Shown: positions 26,744 through 36,706, counted from the first letter of the stretch. The stretch is DNA of 64,000 nt from Saprospiraceae bacterium (GCA_016714445.1 JADJNF010000002.1:186001-250000), one strand, 5' to 3'. A program made the numbers and translations. The notes: generated by a model from the sequence alone, not told the origin.

Positions 26744-29700
26744 TCAACGAATATTAATAAATCGGATGGTCTCATCCAGCTGGTCTGATTTTAAATGCAG
26801 AAAATAAATGCCTGGAGTAATGTGCTCCGGCAAAGAGATAGCGAACTCGTGAGATACATCACCATCAATGATTAAAGAGGAAGTCAGTATTTCATGACCA
26901 GAAATATTTGTAATTCTATACTTCATGTTTTGCTGGCGAATATTTCCTTGGATAATTAAATTTAGACTTGAGACTACAGGATTGGTTTGAAGCGTGACCC
27001 TAAGTTTTTCTGTGTCTATCTCTGATTTCACCTGCAATTTTATCGGAATGGTTGCTCCGTTGCTATATAACTCTGAGTGTCGGTTGATATCTTCTTTGAT
27101 CTTTTCTATATCAAATGTATCTTTGATTTCGAATGCGCTGATCAAATCACCTTTGGAAAATCTACCGGGAGTAGCTGCATAATTTAAAAAACGAAGATGG
27201 TTATAGTCCATAAAAATCTCCGGATCAACAAAATGACTATCAACCGATTTAACATGTACTGATGAAAGTTTATTTACAGCTTCCGGACAGGTAACAAAAA
27301 TCTGTAATCCATCCAATACAACGTGCTCCGATGCCCTGAACGTAAGAAATGATCGACTATCCCATTTTTCAATGGCGACGATTACGGAGTATTCCTTATC
27401 TATTAAAGATCTGTTATGAGTCTGGCCATTGGTCACATTAAAATAAGATTGATTTACATCTCCTATTTTGACGGCCATAAAATCAAAATTTTCAATATCC
27501 TGAGTCAATAATCCTGTAGTTCTGAAATTGCTGTAGATGTATGGTTGCTGTGGGTTTTCAAAAGTACTGTTTTTATCTACGAATACCCATGAAGGAAGCC
27601 CTTTTGGAAATTTATCTGTGATACCAAGAATTAATTTTCTTAATTCCACCAGATCTGCTGCAGTAACCGATTTAGACGAATTAACATCAGCTGCTAAAAG
27701 TTTATAAGGACTGTCGAAAGGGCTTATACTTAATATGTGTCTCTGGATTAGTACCAGATCAATTGTGGAAACGCCTTCCAAAGGATCACTATTCAAATAT
27801 GGTGTGATAGTATAATCTAAATTGAGGGGCAATGAATCAAGTATAAAATTACCATCTGAATTATTGATCCATCTGCTATCCGACCATTCATTCCCTTCAA
27901 TGGTCACATTGGTATTTTTAGGGACAACATTGTTTTGAGTAATGATGCGGCCTCTGATCTTTGCTTCTGTGATGAGATCCGGGCAAAGATTACTATTGTC
28001 TTGCAATATCAGCTCTACAAGACAGAAATCCTGATTTCCAAGCTGATCAGTGACAGTCATTTGTAAAGAAATGGTGGCAGATTTCCCATCTTCTATGTCG
28101 CTGCAACTAAAAAATAAACCTGAACTCCTGGTTTCTGGTATCCAAACCTGCGCATCCCCTGATTTGTATGCCAGTGAATCACTAATTATTCCTTTATTTT
28201 TGAAATAGTGTCGTCGATCAAGCAAATTTTTTACAGGTAGTTCCCCATTAAATGTAAACCACAAATTTTCCTTCGATGTACAATTGTCCGAACTTCCATT
28301 ATCAAAATCCTTTGCCCACACTTCTATTGTGCCCGTGGTCTGCATCAAAGGCAGCGTAAGTGAAGATATGCAGTAAGGAGATGGATTTTTGCAATCATAA
28401 ACAGTAAATACATAACTGCATGTATTAAAATTTCCACATTGATCTTCTACTCTCCAGCTTATTTTATGTTTTCCCAATGGCAAATTTCCTGCAAAGTCAT
28501 TGCTTTTACCAATGCTGTCGACTGTGCCATTTTCAAACAGATCTAGTTCATATCTCCATACTAAATCTGCTGTAGCTGTACATGGATCTGTGGCGGATTG
28601 TTTCAGATTGACCCAACCTGTCTGACATGCAGGATCATAGGAACAAAATGAAGTATCCCGACAGACTGTGTTAAATTCGGGTTTATCCGTATTGTGCAAT
28701 TTGATGATCTGAATGTAAGGCCCCCATTTACCCAATGAATTAGAACCTGTATATTGGCACCAGTCCACTACGGTCCAGGTACGGATAATTTTGAGACAGG
28801 CCCCATCCGCTATATAAAATTTATTGTCATCATAAGTGGCTGCTACTGTTGCGCATGATATATTCTTAAAAGTTGGCCTGCCAGTCACTGAAGGATCGGT
28901 TTGGTCAGATCTGCAGCCAGTGGAGTCAAATGTTGCAGGCCAGGTAATATCATAGTAATCGAATGGATCCGGATTGAGTATCGTAATGGTCTGAATACAA
29001 GAGTCTTTTAAACCAGCAGCATCGGTAGCAATAAATTTGCGTCTGATGGTACCCGTAAAACAGTGAATATCTGCCACATAACTCTGGGTGACGGTGACGC
29101 TACAATTGTCCTTCGCCAAACCGTCTTTCCCCACTACCCCATTATGATAGTAATTATATACCAGCACATCTTTTACATCGACAGCTTTAGTCACAACTGT
29201 TCCAAAAATGTCCAGATGATTAAAATCGTAATTATCCGTGCAAGCTAGAGTTATGTCCGGTGGACAAGTGATGGTCGGTTTGAGTTTATCCTCTACGATT
29301 ACTTCTATCATACAGGTATTTTTATTCCCATGTATGTCAGTCACTTCCAGGGCTACCATTTGTGTAGAGCCAATGTCTGCACAACAAAAATCAACAAATT
29401 CTCCAAATTGGGTACCGAAACCACATTGATTGGTCATTCTTCTGACTTGGAATGAAGCGATACCACAATTATCAGTACTTCCATCATCAAAGGTAAAGGC
29501 AAATGCCCTACCCTTTCCATTAGAGTCCAGTGAAACTTTAGTGACCTGATCACAAACCGTATTTGGAGCAAGTTGATCTCTGACTATTACTATTGACTGG
29601 CAGGTAGATGTATTATTGCACGCATCTGTGACTTCATAATCCAGCTGATATTCTCCAACCGGCAATGCTGAGAAATAATGTTTTTGTTGCAGCGGAATGA

Positions 29701-31108
29701 TGAACTGATCTGCAGATTCTCCATCTTCATTATATAAATGATACCGGATGCTATATGCTGAACAATCGCTTACACTTATTAATGCCGGAATTTCGATTTG
29801 ATCCGCTGTACATTGATAAGCCCCGGCAAAAAGGTTGATCGTATCTCTGCATAAAAGTTCAGGTCCTCTACTGTCTTTAACAACTATGATTTGATTTTTG
29901 GTCACACTTTCTGAAGTACACCAGTCGATAACAAACCACGCTCTGGCGATTTTAAATCCTTTTCCGCAAAGGTCAAAAGGAACGTCAGTCATGTTAAACT
30001 GAAGATTTCCGCAATGTCCGATGACCGGACTTCCTGTGGTATCGGGTGATGGATGTCCGTTGGCCAGTACCGGAAATGTATCCAGACATTCAAAAGCTGA
30101 TTTTTCATGACCGTCATAATGTGGTGGAAAAACTACGGAAGCCAATGATATCCTTTTGACCACAATCTTTTCATTACAGGTAGAAAGATTTCCTTTTGCA
30201 TCTCTGGCTTTCCATTTGCGTGTGATGGTTTTATCTTCATCACGGGCACAGTTTGCTTTTATAATTTCATCTGTATACTCCAGCGTCACATCACTGCATG
30301 AATCCCAGTTTTTGACTATATATTTGTTATTTATGATCGTATCAATGTATGCACCCACCGGAAAAGGAAACCCAAGACTATCCGGAGAAATGGATTTTGT
30401 ACAAGGTATAGTATCATTTTTACAAATGAAAACGGGCGGAAAGTAGTCTTCCACTTTAAATTTTCCCCAGCAAATATTAGAAGTACATTGATGGCCCAGT
30501 TTGTAGGTGATTTCTTTATCTACATGGGCTCTGGTAAGTGTATTGTTGGGAATCAGGTTATTTGATGCGTCGTATAGTGTGATGATATAGTTGGTAAAAG
30601 GTGGTACCGGATTAGGTTGAAGCATGGTAACATCTACCTTTTGAGTGCATGACTCATTGAGAGAAACATTGATGTTTGAATTACAAAATAAAGGTGGCGC
30701 ATTCTGGAAAGTGATTTTGACATCATCATACTTTTTTTCCTGAGGGGTGCCTCCCATTGGAGCATCTGAAAACAACATCAACTGATAATACCCCAATAAT
30801 TTATCATTAGTACCCGGAACATACGAAATCTGATTGGCTTGTGCAAATTGAAATCTGACGGTAGAGAAATTTCCGGGTTGAAACTTACCGTCTCCCAAAG
30901 TAATCCAATCACCATTTGATACATCGCCGGTGATGGTAGCAGCAAGTTCTGACATCAACAGATTTTGGTTAAGACACATGGTTCTGTCATTACCTGCAAA
31001 TACATTGATAACCATAGGAGCGCTGTATTTGAACACGACTTTACCCAGCAACATCGCAGAAAGCGAGAAAGCAAAAATTAAAATAAATATGTGTTTATAT
31101 ACTTTCAA
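26744..31108 (-). CDS. Giant secreted HYR/dockerin-like protein with T9SS-type tail (paralogue 1)
   Basis: 1454 aa. A short N-terminal signal (1-22) is followed by a beta-rich start, then the shared module (NINVSLNESC to NICWGKFKVEDY). HYR-like modules with WFVIDWC and WTVVDWCQ motifs follow. A dockerin-like pair lies at about 1109-1170 (GVSTIDLVLIQRHIL, AADVNSSKSVTAADL). The C-terminal ~85 residues form a T9SS sorting-domain fold (SGHEILTSS, PGIYFLHL), though the usual PNPF box has become TNPV. It is first of three tandem leftward paralogues, but the 1-kb gap that follows makes a single operon unlikely. Confidence 0.85.
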   Translation of the reverse strand: MKVYKHIFILIFAFSLSAMLLGKVVFKYSAPMVINVFAGNDRTMCLNQNLLMSELAATITGDVSNGDWITLGDGKFQPGNFSTVRFQFAQANQISYVPGTNDKLLGYYQLMLFSDAPMGGTPQEKKYDDVKITFQNAPPLFCNSNINVSLNESCTQKVDVTMLQPNPVPPFTNYIITLYDASNNLIPNNTLTRAHVDKEITYKLGHQCTSNICWGKFKVEDYFPPVFICKNDTIPCTKSISPDSLGFPFPVGAYIDTIINNKYIVKNWDSCSDVTLEYTDEIIKANCARDEDKTITRKWKARDAKGNLSTCNEKIVVKRISLASVVFPPHYDGHEKSAFECLDTFPVLANGHPSPDTTGSPVIGHCGNLQFNMTDVPFDLCGKGFKIARAWFVIDWCTSESVTKNQIIVVKDSRGPELLCRDTINLFAGAYQCTADQIEIPALISVSDCSAYSIRYHLYNEDGESADQFIIPLQQKHYFSALPVGEYQLDYEVTDACNNTSTCQSIVIVRDQLAPNTVCDQVTKVSLDSNGKGRAFAFTFDDGSTDNCGIASFQVRRMTNQCGFGTQFGEFVDFCCADIGSTQMVALEVTDIHGNKNTCMIEVIVEDKLKPTITCPPDITLACTDNYDFNHLDIFGTVVTKAVDVKDVLVYNYYHNGVVGKDGLAKDNCSVTVTQSYVADIHCFTGTIRRKFIATDAAGLKDSCIQTITILNPDPFDYYDITWPATFDSTGCRSDQTDPSVTGRPTFKNISCATVAATYDDNKFYIADGACLKIIRTWTVVDWCQYTGSNSLGKWGPYIQIIKLHNTDKPEFNTVCRDTSFCSYDPACQTGWVNLKQSATDPCTATADLVWRYELDLFENGTVDSIGKSNDFAGNLPLGKHKISWRVEDQCGNFNTCSYVFTVYDCKNPSPYCISSLTLPLMQTTGTIEVWAKDFDNGSSDNCTSKENLWFTFNGELPVKNLLDRRHYFKNKGIISDSLAYKSGDAQVWIPETRSSGLFFSCSDIEDGKSATISLQMTVTDQLGNQDFCLVELILQDNSNLCPDLITEAKIRGRIITQNNVVPKNTNVTIEGNEWSDSRWINNSDGNFILDSLPLNLDYTITPYLNSDPLEGVSTIDLVLIQRHILSISPFDSPYKLLAADVNSSKSVTAADLVELRKLILGITDKFPKGLPSWVFVDKNSTFENPQQPYIYSNFRTTGLLTQDIENFDFMAVKIGDVNQSYFNVTNGQTHNRSLIDKEYSVIVAIEKWDSRSFLTFRASEHVVLDGLQIFVTCPEAVNKLSSVHVKSVDSHFVDPEIFMDYNHLRFLNYAATPGRFSKGDLISAFEIKDTFDIEKIKEDINRHSELYSNGATIPIKLQVKSEIDTEKLRVTLQTNPVVSSLNLIIQGNIRQQNMKYRITNISGHEILTSSLIIDGDVSHEFAISLPEHITPGIYFLHLKSDQLDETIRFINIR

Positions 31109-31476
31109 CTATTGGTATGTTAATAAAAAGTGATAATGACGAACTGCTTTTTAAGTGCAAATTACATATTACAAATTATTATAATACAATAACTATACCA
31201 ATTTGGGTAGATAAAGTTTATTGAAGAAAGTAAATGCTCCTGCTTACAAATGACGTATATTATGATGTATCAGAATTATTACGAATTCAATAATAATTTC
31301 ATATTGCTCTTTTTTAAAGCTGGTCCGTAAAATAAATTTATCACGGCAATCAATTTAATTTTACCAAATTAATGCGGCATAATTGGAAAAAAGAATTAAT
31401 TTTACCTATCTAAAGAAATATATCTTTCATGTGTTTTACCTACATGAATACATAATTAATAAAACCCTGACCTGTT
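31109..31476. other. AT-rich divergent promoter region
   Basis: No ORF or clear hairpin. It separates the divergent 1454-aa gene and the small T9SS gene and should contain both promoters; I cannot place them with confidence. Confidence 0.4.
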
Positions 31477-32247
31477 GTGATAAAATTGAGATTAAGACTG
31501 ACATATATTGTGCTAATTTTATTTTCTCATTTAATAAATGCCCAATACTGGATAGCTGGCGATACATCTGAATTATCACATTATATTATAAATCAGCATT
31601 TTAATCCAGGTGATAAGGTCTTATTTGATATTGATTGTGACGGTCTTCAAGATTTTTATCTGCACGCTACACCACCGATAGATCGGGTTTCCCCTTGGAG
31701 TAGATTAACTCTTTGGATGGAAAAAAATGTAGAAGTTTTAAATTCAGATGAAGGTGAAATAACCACTTTTAATGTTCAGGATACCATATCATTTGAAAAT
31801 GATGTTTGGACAGAACATTTGTCTTTTATTTATGGCACCGGTGAATTGGGAAGTTACGGACATCAACTTATAAACAATAAATTTATTGCTTTTAGAAAAA
31901 ATACAGAAGATACATCTTATTGTTTTCTAAGATTTTCAAGTTCAGGTATTAATTTTTCGGTTCATGAAATATTTAGTGCTTGTTTGTCTAATAATATTCT
32001 TCATTCTCAAGATTTTTCAGAAAGCACGATGATATTTCCTAATCCTTTTGAAAGCAGCCTGATAATACGCGGACCAAATATAAAAACAGTTAATTTTTTT
32101 GATATCGGCGGAGTTGAAGTATTTCCTGAGACGATAAATATGGAAAACGATGTTACCAATTTCAATAATTTACCATCAGGAATATATATTGCTGCTATCA
32201 CATTTAACGATAATACCAGAAAACATTATAAAATAGTAAAAAAGTAA
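31477..32247 (+). CDS. T9SS type A sorting domain-containing secreted protein, 256 aa
   Basis: The frame starts with GTG at 31477. A signal peptide (1-22, ending LINAQ) precedes a ~150-residue beta-rich domain of unknown family and a C-terminal sorting domain (about 180-256: FPNPFESSLIIRG, LPSGIYIAAI). Such proteins are exported by the type IX system and anchored or released at the cell surface. Monocistronic; no known catalytic motif seen. Confidence 0.8.
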   Translation: MIKLRLRLTYIVLILFSHLINAQYWIAGDTSELSHYIINQHFNPGDKVLFDIDCDGLQDFYLHATPPIDRVSPWSRLTLWMEKNVEVLNSDEGEITTFNVQDTISFENDVWTEHLSFIYGTGELGSYGHQLINNKFIAFRKNTEDTSYCFLRFSSSGINFSVHEIFSACLSNNILHSQDFSESTMIFPNPFESSLIIRGPNIKTVNFFDIGGVEVFPETINMENDVTNFNNLPSGIYIAAITFNDNTRKHYKIVKK

Positions 32248-32329
32248 TTAAATTCTAAAAAGAAATGATAAAATTTACTTTTTAATACAACATTCAATCT
32301 CATTATAATTCCTCAATTTTTACAGTTTA

Positions 32330-32465
32330 GTTCACTCCGAAAAAAATAATTTTGCCACAAAGGCACACAATCACAAAGATTCACCAATCCCAAATCATTG
32401 ATAATCAATTCTTTGCGAACCTTAGGGGTTTAGATTCTTAGTGGCGTTTCTTAATTTTGACTTTT
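32330..32465. repeat. Degenerate CCACAAAGGCAC-type inverted repeat
   Basis: TTGCCACAAAGGCACACAA at 32352-32370 and an opposing CTTTGCGAACC...GTGGCG segment (32411-32446) form a loose inverted repeat, of the kind often scattered in Bacteroidota intergenic DNA. No gene. Confidence 0.35.
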
Positions 32466-32490
32466 GTGGAGTAGACTCATAATTGGATTT

Positions 32491-33138
32491 TTATTCCAGC
32501 AAATGATTCTCCATCGCTATTCTCACCAAACCTACACTATTACGCGCATTCAATTTGGATAGCAAACTACTGCGATGAGATTCTACTGTTTTTAAACTGA
32601 TAAACAAACTATCAGCAATCTCTTGTGTAGTAAACTCCTGAGCTATAAGTTTGAGGACTTCTTTTTCTCTTCTGGACAATTTTGGAAAAAATGCACTGCT
32701 TTTTGCAGAAGCCTTTCGCTGATTCATCAACCCCTTCATGATGGTTTCAGTGACTTCATTGGAAAAATAAGATTCTCCATTGGCTACAGTTCTGATCGCC
32801 TTCAGCAATTCTTCTCTTCCTGTATTTTTGAGAATGTATCCTTTTGCCCCGTTATTCAGAATTTCGGATACAAAACTCTCCTCATTAAACATGGATATGG
32901 CCAGAACTTTGACGGTTGGATGATTTGCTGTAATTTCCTTACATACTTCTATACCGCTCATACCAGGAAGATTGACATCCAGCAAAACAATATCCACGTT
33001 GTTATTTTTTAAAAACTCGACTACAGATGGTCCATCATAGCTCCTTCCCGTCACAAAAAAGTCCGCTTCTGCCTTTAAAATAGACTCCATTCCATCCACA
33101 AACATGGTATGGTCATCTGCTATCAATATATTTATCAT
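32491..33138 (-). CDS. NarL/LuxR-type response regulator, ~215 aa
   Basis: I choose the ATG at 33138 (MINILIADDH), which places the receiver domain correctly. Receiver: acidic pair DD near residue 8, phospho-acceptor Asp in VLLDVNLPGMSG near 54, Lys in ILKNTG near 103. C-terminal LuxR helix-turn-helix (about 148-210): LSRREKEVLKLIAQEFTTQE and SLKTVESHRS. It is a transcription factor activated by phosphorylation. Its likely partner is the divergent histidine kinase at 34011, about 0.85 kb away, of the matching HisKA_3 type. Confidence 0.92.
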   Translation of the reverse strand: MINILIADDHTMFVDGMESILKAEADFFVTGRSYDGPSVVEFLKNNNVDIVLLDVNLPGMSGIEVCKEITANHPTVKVLAISMFNEESFVSEILNNGAKGYILKNTGREELLKAIRTVANGESYFSNEVTETIMKGLMNQRKASAKSSAFFPKLSRREKEVLKLIAQEFTTQEIADSLFISLKTVESHRSSLLSKLNARNSVGLVRIAMENHLLE

Positions 33139-33341
33139 AGGTTCAATATTAAACAATTTCCTTATTCACTCAAATATCATACAAAGTTACTGTGTTTTTA
33201 CCTATAAAAGTTCGGGTAAACCCCCAAAAAAATAATTCGGTGTTTTCAATGATGTTTGGCCTGTAAAATGACCGCACCTTTGTAATGTCAAAAGTTGATA
33301 AATATAGCAGAATTGAAACGTTAAAAAAATAAAGAAATACG

Positions 33342-33503
33342 ATGAAGAAAGAGATTTTGGATATCAGGACAATTGTCACAATAATATTGGTGATATTAAG
33401 CCTGGCAGGACATAAATGGTCTGCCCCCCGTGAACAGGAGACTGGTGCCCAAAATCTTAACTTCATCCGACCGCAGCAAAACGCTGTAGTCGATGTCAGT
33501 TAG
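33342..33503 (+). CDS. Small 53-aa putative membrane/secreted peptide
   Basis: ATG at 33342, TAG at 33501-33503. A basic start (MKKEILDIR), a hydrophobic stretch (about 10-22) and a polar tail suggest a signal-anchored peptide. A strong hairpin/terminator begins 12 bp after the stop, and an upstream TTTG/CCTTTG pair near 33252-33280 roughly resembles a Bacteroidota promoter. No homologue recognised; it lies between the response regulator and its probable kinase. Confidence 0.45.
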   Translation: MKKEILDIRTIVTIILVILSLAGHKWSAPREQETGAQNLNFIRPQQNAVVDVS

Positions 33504-33515
33504 CGTCTTGGTCGG

Positions 33516-33559
33516 GAGTACGATTGAAACTTGGTAAGTAGGGTCAATTGTACTCTTTT
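33516..33559 (+). terminator. Intrinsic terminator after the 53-aa ORF
   Basis: GAGTACGATTGA (33516-33527) pairs with TCAATTGTACTC (33544-33555) over 12 bp with one G.U, followed by TTTT. It fits the end of the small transcript from 33342. Confidence 0.7.
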
Positions 33560-33619
33560 AAAAAATAATGTGGTGTGTTAAAGAATGGGCCGCTTGATAA
33601 ATTTTCTCTTTTTTAGGTT

Positions 33620-33867
33620 TACGGAATGAGCAATAGGAGAGTTGGGCAAGGGTATTTGGTATTAAAAACAAAAATATAATACTGTGTTCCTTAAAATAAC
33701 CCCATGATACCTGCCCAACTCGAATATTGGTCATACAGTACAAAAAATAATCGTAAAACGTACGGGAGATAATCGCTCCTGAATACATAAAGATGTAAAT
33801 ACTCATTGGGATTTGACTGTTGCATTAAAAGTAAAAGCTCTCAAAAAGTTGAGGGCTTTTCTTTTTT
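33620..33867 (+). ncRNA. Candidate non-coding RNA: long imperfect hairpin plus terminator
   Basis: Arms at about 33622-33661 and 33697-33738 form an imperfect ~40-bp inverted repeat; the core GAGTTGGGCA (33639-33648) with TGCCCAACTC (33712-33721) is perfect. At 33833-33867, AAAAGCTCTCAA pairs with TTGAGGGCTTTT and is followed by CTTTTTT, a textbook plus-strand terminator. No credible ORF lies between, so a structured RNA or a palindromic element is likely. Family unassigned. Confidence 0.45.
33833..33867 (+). terminator. Strong intrinsic terminator upstream of the sensor kinase
   Basis: A 12-bp stem (one G.U) with AAAG loop, then CTTTTTT on the plus strand. Since the kinase starts at 34011, it insulates the kinase from upstream transcription or ends the putative RNA. 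Confidence 0.85.
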
Positions 33868-34010
33868 ACTCTTTTTCGAAATGATTTCCCTAAATGATAC
33901 ATGCAAAATTAGTCTGTTTAATGTGGCTAGATTTTCAAAATCAGTCACAATGATATAAAAACTGTTATTTTACATTAATTTTACACCTGATTACAACCAT
34001 CATATACAAT

Positions 34011-35780
34011 TTGAGATATTTTATTTTCATTATCTGGTTTTTTATTGCAGGCATTACACTGAACGCTCAGTTTAATAAAGACAGTACCTATGCTTACCAG
34101 GATCTCAACAAAATACTGGAATTGGCCCGGACCAACAATGATCAGAAAACTCTGGCAGAAGTGTATATTAAGCTGGCAGATTATGAAGGTGATGTTTTTG
34201 CAGAATTTGAAAAATCATTTGAATATTACCGAAGGGCGCTTGAATATTTTAAAGTCACCAGAGACAGCAATGGTGTTTTTGAAACCAATCATTCCATAGC
34301 AAAAAGATACACGGATGCCGGTTTTTATGAAGAATCCATCAACTTACTTCAAAATCTGGTCATCATATATTCCCGAAATAAAAAAATATCAAAATTAGCC
34401 AATGTTTATTTTGACCTCAACCGAGCTTACAAATTAAAAGGTGAAAACGAACTATCCATCGAGTATCTCAAAAAAGCCGAAGATCTCAATAAAACGCTCA
34501 AGGATACGGTTTTGCTGACAAAAATACTGTTTGACAAAATCCAGACTTTCGAGCTAAACTTTGATTTGGATAGCGCGCTTACTACCGCTTTTACTGTATT
34601 TAATATCAATACGGAATCGGAAAATCAGGAAATGGCAGCTAAAAGTTTGTTCCACATTGGATACATCAACAAACTACAAAATGATTTGCCCAAAGCTATA
34701 AAATACCTCAGCAAAAGTGAAAATATTATTCCTTTTCAACCCTACAGTGAATTAAGAAAATACATTTATAAGGAATTGGCCGATGTATATGCCCGATCAT
34801 CAATGGAAGGCAAAGGATATGGTTACCTGATGAAGTATACCCTTCTGAATGACAGTATTCTGAATAAAAACAGACTTGAAACCTTTACAAATCTGGCCCT
34901 CAAATACGGTTCAAAAGAAAAACAATCCAGCATAGAATTGCTACGAATTGAAAAACAATACGCCGAACAAAAAAACAACGCCCAAAGAAGAACTTTATAT
35001 ATCTTGGGTATTGGCCTTTTTATAGTTACACTTTCCATTTACTTTATCGTGAAGTTTTACGATCAGCGCATCACAACTACCAGGATTATTACCGAACAAA
35101 AAGAAGAAATCAATCAGCAGCAGATTCGCGAACTGGAAGACAATGTCAAAATGAGCAGCATGCGGTCTGTCATTGAAGGACAGGAAATAGAGCGAGAAAG
35201 GATAGCTAAAGACCTGCATGATAGTCTCGGTGGTTTATTAAGTACAATAAAACTGCAATTTGACTATGTAAGATCAAAAAATCAGGAACTTTCAGCGCAG
35301 AAAGAATATACCAAGGCCCACGCTCTCCTGGATACGGCGGTGGATGAAGTAAGAACCATATCCAGAAACCTTCAACCTGGCTCCTTACATAATTTAGGTC
35401 TTGTACCTGCTATCAAGGATCTGATCAATCGTTTTGAAGGTGAAGTATATCCTGATATTGATTTTCAGTATTATGAGATGCCCGAAAAAATAGACAAAAT
35501 GATCTCCCTGTCTGTGTACAGAATAATTCAGGAATTGGTGACCAACACACTAAAACATGCCAATGCAACCGAAATTCTGATACAAATCAATACAGAGGTA
35601 AATGAACTTGTCATTCAATATGAGGATGACGGCATCGGTTTTGACAAAGATAATCTGAAAAGAACAGGTATGGGTCTGGAAAATATAAAATCAAGGGTAA
35701 ATTATATGCATGGTAATATCATCATAGACAGTTCTAAAGGTGAAGGTATGTCTGTTCTCATCAGGATAAAATACAAGTAA
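34011..35780 (+). CDS. TPR-containing sensor histidine kinase (HisKA_3), 589 aa
   Basis: A TTG start at 34011 (no in-frame ATG gives the signal peptide). A signal peptide (1-22) is followed by a periplasmic array of TPR-like helices (about 30-310), one membrane span (about 324-345), a coiled coil, and the HisKA_3 box RERIAKDLHDSLGGLL (about 394-409) with the phospho-His in LHDS. The HATPase_c domain follows, with N-box ELVTNTLKHANA and G-boxes DDGIGFD and GMGLENI. It matches the NarL-type regulator encoded divergently at 32491. The next gene starts 1 nt after its stop. Confidence 0.9.
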   Translation: MRYFIFIIWFFIAGITLNAQFNKDSTYAYQDLNKILELARTNNDQKTLAEVYIKLADYEGDVFAEFEKSFEYYRRALEYFKVTRDSNGVFETNHSIAKRYTDAGFYEESINLLQNLVIIYSRNKKISKLANVYFDLNRAYKLKGENELSIEYLKKAEDLNKTLKDTVLLTKILFDKIQTFELNFDLDSALTTAFTVFNINTESENQEMAAKSLFHIGYINKLQNDLPKAIKYLSKSENIIPFQPYSELRKYIYKELADVYARSSMEGKGYGYLMKYTLLNDSILNKNRLETFTNLALKYGSKEKQSSIELLRIEKQYAEQKNNAQRRTLYILGIGLFIVTLSIYFIVKFYDQRITTTRIITEQKEEINQQQIRELEDNVKMSSMRSVIEGQEIERERIAKDLHDSLGGLLSTIKLQFDYVRSKNQELSAQKEYTKAHALLDTAVDEVRTISRNLQPGSLHNLGLVPAIKDLINRFEGEVYPDIDFQYYEMPEKIDKMISLSVYRIIQELVTNTLKHANATEILIQINTEVNELVIQYEDDGIGFDKDNLKRTGMGLENIKSRVNYMHGNIIIDSSKGEGMSVLIRIKYK

Positions 35781-35781
35781 A

Positions 35782-36699
35782 ATGTGGTCCGATCTCAATG
35801 ATCTCATTTTGCCAAGCCCTATCCAGGAAGTAGATTTTCCGCTGTTAAAAAATAAAAACATACGTCTGTGGATTAAACGGGATGACCTCATTCATCCCTG
35901 GGTTTCAGGTAATAAATACCGAAAACTGAAATACAATTTAAAATCAGCTATTGAAAATAAATGTAAAACCATAGTAACATTCGGTGGTGCATTTTCCAAT
36001 CATCTCCATGCTACAGCCGGCGCTTGTGCACTTTTGGGATTAAAAAGTGTGGGCATCGTCAGGGGAGAAATAGATCTGAACAATCCTACGATTAAGTTTT
36101 GTATCGAGAGAGGGATGAATCTTATTCCTGTATCCAGAACTGCTTACAGACTTAAAGAAAATAGTCAGGAAATCATGGAATTGATACAAAAATATCCCGA
36201 TTGTCACATGGTACCTGAAGGTGGCACCAATCAGCTTGCATTAAGAGGAGCTTCTGAAATTGTGGATGAGATAAAAATTCAATGGAATGAAATGCCTGAA
36301 ATCATCAGCCTTGCGTGTGGCACTGGTGGAACCACTGCCGGAATATTATCCGCCAATACACTTAATTCCAAAGTCATTGCTTTTTCCGCATTAAAATCAT
36401 CACATCTTGAATCAGAAATAAAACAACTTTCAGATTTCAAAAATGCTGACAAACTGTCTGTACAAACAGATTTTCATTTTGGTGGATATGCTAAGTGGAA
36501 TACTGAACTAATAGATTTTATATATGATTTTGAAAAACAAACCGACATACCCTTGGATCATGTTTACAATGGGAAAGCCATGTTTGGGTTGTTTAAATTG
36601 ATACTTGCAGACTATTTTGAGCCTGAATCAACCATCTGTTATATTCACACAGGAGGATTGCAAGGGATAAACGGACTGAAGTATATGGCAGGTAAATAA
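35782..36699 (+). CDS. PLP-dependent ACC deaminase / D-cysteine desulfhydrase-like protein, 305 aa
   Basis: A fold-type II PLP enzyme. The Schiff-base Lys lies in SGNKYRK (about 41-47), with FGGAFSNHL (about 67-75) binding the substrate or cofactor, and EGGTNQLALRG and ACGTGGTTAG phosphate-binding loops further on. Length matches ACC deaminase/D-cysteine desulfhydrase family members; substrate cannot be decided by eye. It begins 1 nt after the histidine kinase stop, so is co-transcribed with it, an unusual pairing. Confidence 0.85.
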   Translation: MWSDLNDLILPSPIQEVDFPLLKNKNIRLWIKRDDLIHPWVSGNKYRKLKYNLKSAIENKCKTIVTFGGAFSNHLHATAGACALLGLKSVGIVRGEIDLNNPTIKFCIERGMNLIPVSRTAYRLKENSQEIMELIQKYPDCHMVPEGGTNQLALRGASEIVDEIKIQWNEMPEIISLACGTGGTTAGILSANTLNSKVIAFSALKSSHLESEIKQLSDFKNADKLSVQTDFHFGGYAKWNTELIDFIYDFEKQTDIPLDHVYNGKAMFGLFKLILADYFEPESTICYIHTGGLQGINGLKYMAGK

Positions 36700-36706
36700 A
36701 TAAAAT

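Noticed and set aside
15825..31108. Cellulosome-type scaffold/enzyme system suggested by dockerin-like repeats
   Set aside because: No scaffoldin or glycoside hydrolase is attached; all three carry T9SS tails and HYR-like modules, so a surface-structure role is more likely.
33170..33466. 98-codon minus-strand frame upstream of the response regulator
   Set aside because: Cys/Phe-rich random-looking product overlapping a better supported plus-strand mini-gene.
33558..33806. 82-codon minus-strand frame
   Set aside because: It spans the long inverted repeat and hairpins; no protein-like features.
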